A DNA stretch of 8,624 bases from Propionibacteriaceae bacterium (GTDB lineage Bacteria > Actinomycetota > Actinomycetes > Propionibacteriales > Propionibacteriaceae), in NCBI GenBank assembly GCA_030544185.1, contig JAUNRO010000122.1, positions 1 to 8,624 of the forward strand, written 5' to 3'. The position numbers and the translations under genes are program-made. The notes under the pieces are model-generated. The model had not been told where the DNA came from. It searched no databases and saw nothing but the letters and a program-made list of their open reading frames with translations. Shown piece after piece: positions 1 through 4,739 of this stretch. Numbering within the stretch: position 1 is the stretch's first letter; each line of letters opens with the position of its first letter.

Positions 1-148
1 GGCGGCGTAGGTGCAGAATCCCCGTCCAGTGCCACGACCGAACCCCGTTTCCCCTTGTCAGCCCCACCCGCGATCGCACTGAACGTGGGTTCTGCGCACA
101 ATGGCGAAACTCCCGGGCCGGTGCGGATCCCACCGAGGACCGACCTCG

Positions 149-886
149 CTAAGCCCCCCAGGGACAGACGAAGTCCCGGGCGCGCAATTTCACACGCCAG
201 TCGGCCGGCGGATCCTGCTCCGGCAGCTCCGCCAACTGGTCGACATCCTCCCCGACCAGATTGACCCGCACCTCATAGACCCCACCGCGCAGCGTCATGG
301 TGTGTGGCCCCAGGTTCTTCAGCATGGCCAGCGAGGCTTCATTGTCCTCGTCCACGAGCGTCAGCAGCCGGACCACGCCCTCGGGCCGTCGCGCCACCAG
401 GATGCGCAGGAGCGCCGTGGCGATCCCGCGTCCCTGGCAGGCGTCCTGGACCGTGACGGCGATATCGGCGGTGTCGGGGTGATCGGGGTCGCGCACGATC
501 CGTCCGACCGCGACGGGCAGGGCCGACTCCTGTCCGTCGACGAACACGTAGTAGGCGATGTGGTCCACGCCGTCCACCCCGTCGACAAGCTGATCCAACA
601 GCTGCGGACTGAGGTTCGGCATCGGGGTCAGGAAACGGTGGAATTTCGATTCCGAGGACAACGTCTTATAGCCGGCGGCATGCAGTTCGCGATCCGCAGG
701 TGTCAGCGGCCGGATCCAGGCAGCGGTGCCATCGCGGAGCGTGATCTCCTCGGGGCCAGGCAGGTCCGCACCGTGCTGGTCCTCATCCAGTGGCGGCCAC
801 CACCACGCCAGCCAGCGGCGCAGCGCCCCGTTCGGGTCGATGAACGGGAGACCGGCAGGACTGGAGAAAACGAAGGTCTGCGGCAC
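149..886 (-). CDS. GNAT-family N-acetyltransferase
   Basis: Encodes a 245-residue cytoplasmic protein with one GNAT domain from about residue 47 to 210. Acetyl-CoA-binding motif A is visible around residues 141-160, with the pyrophosphate-binding core QGRGIA (151-156) followed by a hydrophobic helix. The stretch before it (SSES, KFHRF, then a VDHIAYYVF strand) resembles the GNAT subgroup that includes protein-lysine acetyltransferases acting on acyl-CoA synthetases, but no cyclic-nucleotide or NDP-forming synthetase domain is attached. The substrate is therefore unknown. The first 45 residues (with a WLAWWWPP patch) are an unassigned extension. The start is GTG at 886; there is no good Shine-Dalgarno sequence, but TAGGCT (893-898) lies 6 bases upstream and fits a TANNNT -10, so a leaderless transcript is possible. 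It lies 62 bases after the SGNH hydrolase gene on the same strand. Family assignment is firm, function is not. Confidence 0.85.
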   Translation of the reverse strand: MPQTFVFSSPAGLPFIDPNGALRRWLAWWWPPLDEDQHGADLPGPEEITLRDGTAAWIRPLTPADRELHAAGYKTLSSESKFHRFLTPMPNLSPQLLDQLVDGVDGVDHIAYYVFVDGQESALPVAVGRIVRDPDHPDTADIAVTVQDACQGRGIATALLRILVARRPEGVVRLLTLVDEDNEASLAMLKNLGPHTMTLRGGVYEVRVNLVGEDVDQLAELPEQDPPADWRVKLRARDFVCPWGA

Positions 887-948
887 CGGTCAAGCCTAAT
901 TACCCGACCAACCACACCCGACCGGAGGCCGCATGGTGGATCGACCGG

Positions 949-1899
949 TCAGGCCGGTGGCGCCCAGCTTCGCGCCGGGCGGCGCCCCTGCCGGCGGCGG
1001 GACCGCCGGCGCAGCCGAGCTCTGCGCGCCGATCGGGCGGTCTGTCCGGCCGTCCGCGCCCGCGCTCGATCGCGCTTGGGCACCGAGTGTCCCGCCGGCA
1101 GCTCGTCCAGTTCCCCCACGGCTGCGAGCAGGGATGGCAGCATCGCCTTGGCGGTCCGCCGATAGCCCGCGACACTCGGATGGAACCGGTCGAGGCTGAA
1201 CATCTTCTCTGGCTCGGCGAGGAAGATGGGCCCGACGACCCGCCCCAGCGATACCGTGCGGGCGCCCCGCGCCAGTGCCACCGAGCGCTGGGCGCGCGCC
1301 AGGAGCGCTCCGCGGCGCGAGGCGAGGGTCCGCAGGGGCTGCGGCAGCGGACGAATGGCGCCGAGGTTGGGACACGTCCCCACGATCACCTCGGCGCCGA
1401 GAGCGTGGAGCCGATCGATGACGTCGCCGAGGTCGGAGACCGAACGCATGATGGAGATCCCATGGGTGACGTCGTTGCCACCCACCACGACGACGGCAAG
1501 ATCAGGCCGGTAATCCTCCGGCAGCGCCTCGATCTGATCAAGCACCATGTGGGTTCGGGCGCCCACAACCGCAACGGTGCGCAGGCGCACAGACCGCTGG
1601 GTCCGGGCCGCCAGTGTCTTCGCCAGCCGCCCGCCGAGCGTGTTCCGGCGACGGTCGGCGCCGAGCCCCGCCGCAATCGAGTCACCGAGGACCAAGAGCT
1701 CGATCCGCCCGGGAGAGCCCTTGCCATAAACCTTGTTGCCCTTGGGCGCCTGGTCGCCGATTGCACGCGCGAAGATCTCGCGGCGGGCGGCCTGCGCCTG
1801 CCGGGTGAGCAGCTGCGCACCGCTGCGTCTGAGCAGTGAGCAGGCGGCCACGACGACAGCGAACACGAGGACCCGGCGCCATCCGCTCCATCTGCCCAC
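949..1899 (-). CDS. SGNH/GDSL-like hydrolase, membrane-anchored or secreted, with Arg-rich tail
   Basis: With the GTG start at 1899 this is a 316-residue protein. Residues 1-23 form a signal peptide or signal anchor: WRR, then a hydrophobic run VLVFAVVVAAC, so the catalytic domain is probably outside the membrane. SGNH signatures are complete: block I LGDSIAAG with nucleophile Ser74, a Gly at about 113, block III GGND (Asn142) and block V DRFHP with Asp237 and His240. Such enzymes are esterases, lipases or carbohydrate O-deacetylases; the substrate cannot be read from sequence. Residues about 265-316 are an unusual Arg/Ala-rich basic tail beyond the normal end of the fold. The frame stays open to 2199, but that would run far into the upstream regulator gene, so GTG 1899 just before the hydrophobic segment was chosen. 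A TTG at 1968 overlapping the regulator stop codon is an alternative. No recognisable RBS precedes GTG 1899. The gene is 65 bases downstream of the regulator and possibly cotranscribed with it. Confidence 0.83.
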   Translation of the reverse strand: MGRWSGWRRVLVFAVVVAACSLLRRSGAQLLTRQAQAARREIFARAIGDQAPKGNKVYGKGSPGRIELLVLGDSIAAGLGADRRRNTLGGRLAKTLAARTQRSVRLRTVAVVGARTHMVLDQIEALPEDYRPDLAVVVVGGNDVTHGISIMRSVSDLGDVIDRLHALGAEVIVGTCPNLGAIRPLPQPLRTLASRRGALLARAQRSVALARGARTVSLGRVVGPIFLAEPEKMFSLDRFHPSVAGYRRTAKAMLPSLLAAVGELDELPAGHSVPKRDRARARTAGQTARSARRARLRRRSRRRQGRRPARSWAPPA

Positions 1900-1964
1900 C
1901 CCGAGAGTGTGTCCGGACGCGGGTGACGCCGGGGCAACAGCAAGACGAACGACGCGTGAAGAAA

Positions 1965-4646
1965 TCAATTCCCCAGCCGCAGTGCCGCAAGCTCGGCCCG
2001 GGAGCGGACGCCGAGTCGCGAATAGACGCGGGTGAGGTGATATTGCACGGTCTTCACCGAGATGAACAACGTCGCCGCCACCTCGCGGTTGGTCATCCCC
2101 TGCAGCACCAAGTCGACCACCGCCTGTTCCTGCGGCGTGAGGTCGGTGAGCGAGTCCGCGTCCCGAGTGCGGCTGCCGGCCTTGAGCTCGCGATTGCACC
2201 GGTCGACATAGCCGGTGGCGCCGATCGCCGCAAAGCCGCGACGCGCACGATAAAGCTCGGCCTCGGCATCGCGGCGCTTGCCGATGCGGCGCAACGCCTG
2301 GCCATATTCGAAGTGCAGCCGCGCGCGCAGCAACGGCAGCGGCAGATCGCTGATCTGGCCGAGTGCCGCCTCGAACGTGTCCCGGCCGCTCGAGGTGTCC
2401 CCGAGCGAGAACTGCAGCCGGCCACGCGCGCCACCGAGACGCGCCATCGTCGACCGGTGCTGGCGCGCCGTGGCGAGCTCCTCGTGCGGCCGCAGGAACG
2501 CATCGGCGCCCTCCCGATCCCCGGTGGCGACGAGGGCGATGGCGTACGCATCGTGCCAGGGCCAGAAGCCCGGCTCATGGATGCCCGGATGCAGGTCCTT
2601 GATGCGCAGCTGTTCGAAGGCCCGCAGGACGCCGGTGTAGTCGCTGCGGGCCATCGCCACCGCCACCCTCGCCATGGCGGCGGCGACCTGCATGCCGTGA
2701 TAGTCGGTGCGCACCGACGACGCCTTCGCCGCGTGATGTTCCGCGAGCTCGAGGTCGCCGCGCAGGGCGGCCAGCTGGGCCCCGGACCAGTGCACCAGCG
2801 GCACCATGACGTTCTGGCCCGTCTCGTCCATCATGGGGATCGCCCGGTCAACCGCGGACTGGGCCGCGCGCAGGTCCCCGAGCGCGAGCCGGGCCTGGGC
2901 GAGCCAGGCATTCGACCACAGGGAGATGCGGGTCGATCCGCGCCAGGTCGAGGTGGGGGCCGCAGTCTCCAGCTCATGGGCGGCCAGGGACACCCGGTCG
3001 AGCGCCAGATGCAGCCAGCCCTGGCCCATCAGCGCCCGCTGGCCCTGGGCACCAGTGCGCATCCGGCCGGTCGCCTCGGCGCAGACCTGGAGCGCCTCCT
3101 CGGTGCGGCCGATGCCGCCGAGGCCCAGGCCATACATCGTCAGCGCCTCGACCCCCGGGACACTGCCCGGGTCAGCCATAGCGGTTTGGCACCAGTGCAC
3201 CAGGCCCTCGGAGTCCCAGTCCACCAACGAATGCAGGGCCAGCCGGTGAGCGATCACAGCCTTCGTCGCAAGGTCACCTGACTCCTCCGCACCGGCCCAT
3301 GCCCGCCGCAGCAGCATGTCCGCCTCGTCGCGGTGGCCGAGCAGAAGCTGGTGATATCCGAGCACCCCGTCGCGCTGGGCTGTGACCGCCGTGCGTTCCA
3401 ACTCCGGGATCAGCGCCAAGGCGTCATAGAGATTGCCCGCGCTCACTTTCGCGTCCACACAGGCGACCAGGCGCCGAGTCTGTTCGGCCTCGTCGACCGA
3501 AAGACGGCTCGCCGCGAGCCAGGCCTCCCCCGCGGTGTCCCACACGCCGTCGGCCGCGCACTTCTCGGCGTACGCGTCGATGCGCCCCGCGACTTCCTCG
3601 CTCGGCCCGCCGACCGCCAGAGCCAGCTGCCGCAGGGCCAGTCCCTCGTCCGACATGACCTCGGCGGCGCGCTGGTGCAGCAGCCGCTGACGGGCCACAC
3701 CCATGGATTCGTACGCCGCAGCGCGCGCCATCCGGCTCGGGAAACCCACCAGGATCCGCAGGCTCGCCCGGCGGACGCGCAGCAGGCCATGGGCCAGCGC
3801 CTCGTCCAGGATCGGCAACGGGTCGTCCAGGTCGGCGACCAGGGCGGCCTCCTCGATCGGGACCCAGCGGCCGATGGTCGCGCAGGCCTCCACCAGTGCC
3901 CGCACCCGGGGTCCTGCGGTGGCCAGCGTGGCCCGGGTGCGCGACAGCGCCGACAGCGTCGGCGGCAGCTGCACGTCCGGCGCCTTCCACGCGGCCGGAT
4001 CATGATGGGCAAGGAGTTCCGCGATCGCGGACGGGGAGCCCACGGTGTGTTTGGCCAGCCGGCGGGCGACCCCTTCGTCGAGGGCGATGCCGAGACGGGA
4101 GACGAATTCCCGGACGTCGTTGGCGTCCATGGCTTCGACGACACAGGTGCTGCGGCGATGGGCCCGGCGCAGTTCGCTCAGCAGTTCGTCGTCGTCGCGC
4201 GTGGGGTCGTCGACGGTCCCGGCGATCAGGACGAGAACCGGCTGGTCGTGCAGCCGGTGCACCGCCGACGACAAGGCCCGCAGCGAGGCGGGATCCGCGT
4301 CTGCGGCCTCAGTGATGAGATAGACCGCGGGACCGGCACTGGCGGCTCTCGCCAGGGACCTGGCGGGCTCGGCACGGTCCAGCCCGAGCCGGTCGAGGAC
4401 GCCGAACTCCAGGTCGCGCTCCCAAGCCAGACAGGTGACCTCGACGAACCGGGACTCCACCACCCCACGCGCGCTCGCGATCGGCCGCACAAGCGAATCG
4501 ATCACCGAATAGACGTCGTCACCGTTGCGACCGATGAGCAACAGCAACGTCGCTCGTCCACCCAGGGCCACTTCGACCAGCTGCGGCACGGACTTGGTGG
4601 ACCCCTCGATCTGGGGCACTTCCGTCGCGTGCTCGTATCGCTCCAT
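1965..4646 (-). CDS. benR: LAL-type LuxR-family transcriptional regulator, probable BenR
   Basis: An 893-residue regulator. The C-terminal 61 residues (833-893) are a classic LuxR/GerE helix-turn-helix: LTPQEQAVVDLV, GMTNREVAATLF, SVKTVQYHLTRVYSRLGV. The N-terminal ~300 residues have the layout of the STAND/AAA ATPase domain of LAL regulators, and the middle (about 320-810) is alpha-helical and Ala/Leu/Arg-rich, like TPR-type repeats. The nucleotide motifs are degenerate. The P-loop position reads GRNGDDVY (39-46), without the GK[S/T] residues, and the Walker B position reads VYLITEAADAD (108-118), without the hydrophobic-run-then-Asp pattern. It lies directly downstream of the benzoate dioxygenase genes on the same strand. 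C. glutamicum (from memory) has a LuxR-type benR after benABCD, so a role as benzoate-responsive activator is inferred. Start ATG 4646 has no Shine-Dalgarno but a TATTCT -10 eight bases upstream, suggesting leaderless mRNA. Confidence 0.87.
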   Translation of the reverse strand: MERYEHATEVPQIEGSTKSVPQLVEVALGGRATLLLLIGRNGDDVYSVIDSLVRPIASARGVVESRFVEVTCLAWERDLEFGVLDRLGLDRAEPARSLARAASAGPAVYLITEAADADPASLRALSSAVHRLHDQPVLVLIAGTVDDPTRDDDELLSELRRAHRRSTCVVEAMDANDVREFVSRLGIALDEGVARRLAKHTVGSPSAIAELLAHHDPAAWKAPDVQLPPTLSALSRTRATLATAGPRVRALVEACATIGRWVPIEEAALVADLDDPLPILDEALAHGLLRVRRASLRILVGFPSRMARAAAYESMGVARQRLLHQRAAEVMSDEGLALRQLALAVGGPSEEVAGRIDAYAEKCAADGVWDTAGEAWLAASRLSVDEAEQTRRLVACVDAKVSAGNLYDALALIPELERTAVTAQRDGVLGYHQLLLGHRDEADMLLRRAWAGAEESGDLATKAVIAHRLALHSLVDWDSEGLVHWCQTAMADPGSVPGVEALTMYGLGLGGIGRTEEALQVCAEATGRMRTGAQGQRALMGQGWLHLALDRVSLAAHELETAAPTSTWRGSTRISLWSNAWLAQARLALGDLRAAQSAVDRAIPMMDETGQNVMVPLVHWSGAQLAALRGDLELAEHHAAKASSVRTDYHGMQVAAAMARVAVAMARSDYTGVLRAFEQLRIKDLHPGIHEPGFWPWHDAYAIALVATGDREGADAFLRPHEELATARQHRSTMARLGGARGRLQFSLGDTSSGRDTFEAALGQISDLPLPLLRARLHFEYGQALRRIGKRRDAEAELYRARRGFAAIGATGYVDRCNRELKAGSRTRDADSLTDLTPQEQAVVDLVLQGMTNREVAATLFISVKTVQYHLTRVYSRLGVRSRAELAALRLGN

Positions 4647-4654
4647 GGAGCGGG

Positions 4655-4683
4655 AGAATACGCGGTTTTCCGCCCCAGAACGA
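4655..4683 (-). promoter_or_regulatory. Putative leaderless promoter of the benR-like gene
   Basis: On the minus strand TATTCT (4655-4660) fits the actinobacterial TANNNT -10 consensus. It ends 8 bases before the ATG at 4646, so transcription would begin at or next to the start codon. No Shine-Dalgarno is present, as expected for a leaderless gene. A weak -35 candidate, TCGTTC (4678-4683), sits at 17-base spacing. Between them lies the small palindrome GCGG-TTTT-CCGC (4662-4673), a possible operator. This rests on spacing and consensus only. Confidence 0.45.
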
Positions 4684-4685
4684 GG

Positions 4686-4721
4686 CTGCGCCCCGCCACC
4701 GAAAGTGGTGACGGGGCGCAG
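4686..4721 (-). terminator. Strong intergenic hairpin, probable terminator or attenuator after benCD
   Basis: Arms 4686-4700 and 4707-4721 pair over 15 positions with a single C-A mismatch (4696/4711) and a 6-base loop. The stem is very GC-rich. It begins 18 bases beyond the benCD stop codon and ends 39 bases before the regulator ATG. No U-tract follows on the minus strand, which is common for actinobacterial terminators but leaves open an mRNA-stabilising or partial read-through role. Confidence 0.6.
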
Positions 4722-4739
4722 GCCCCTGGAGGGTTTGTG

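Noticed and set aside
1..35. Possible start of another minus-strand gene (GTG at 35, VALDGDSAPTPP) running off the left edge
   Set aside because: Only 11 full codons are visible and a GGGG-rich stretch upstream is weak support; too little to call a gene. I see nothing else convincing in 1-148.
11..100. Imperfect inverted repeat (gtgcagaatcccc near 11-23 against gtgcgcagaaccca read on the minus strand near 87-100)
   Set aside because: Mismatched, with a ~60-base loop and no U-tract; not a convincing terminator or operator.
101..1165. Plus-strand open frame (354 codons) opposite the GNAT gene and the hydrolase tail
   Set aside because: Crosses two supported minus-strand genes and shows only biased composition.
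949..2199. Long version of the SGNH hydrolase starting at ATG 2199
   Set aside because: It would overlap the conserved helix-turn-helix end of the regulator by about 235 bases, and the extra 100 residues are low-complexity shadow sequence. GTG 1899 lies directly before the hydrophobic segment.
1836..3281. Plus-strand open frame (481 codons) opposite the regulator
   Set aside because: Antisense shadow of the LuxR-family gene, starting inside the hydrolase gene and lacking any motif.
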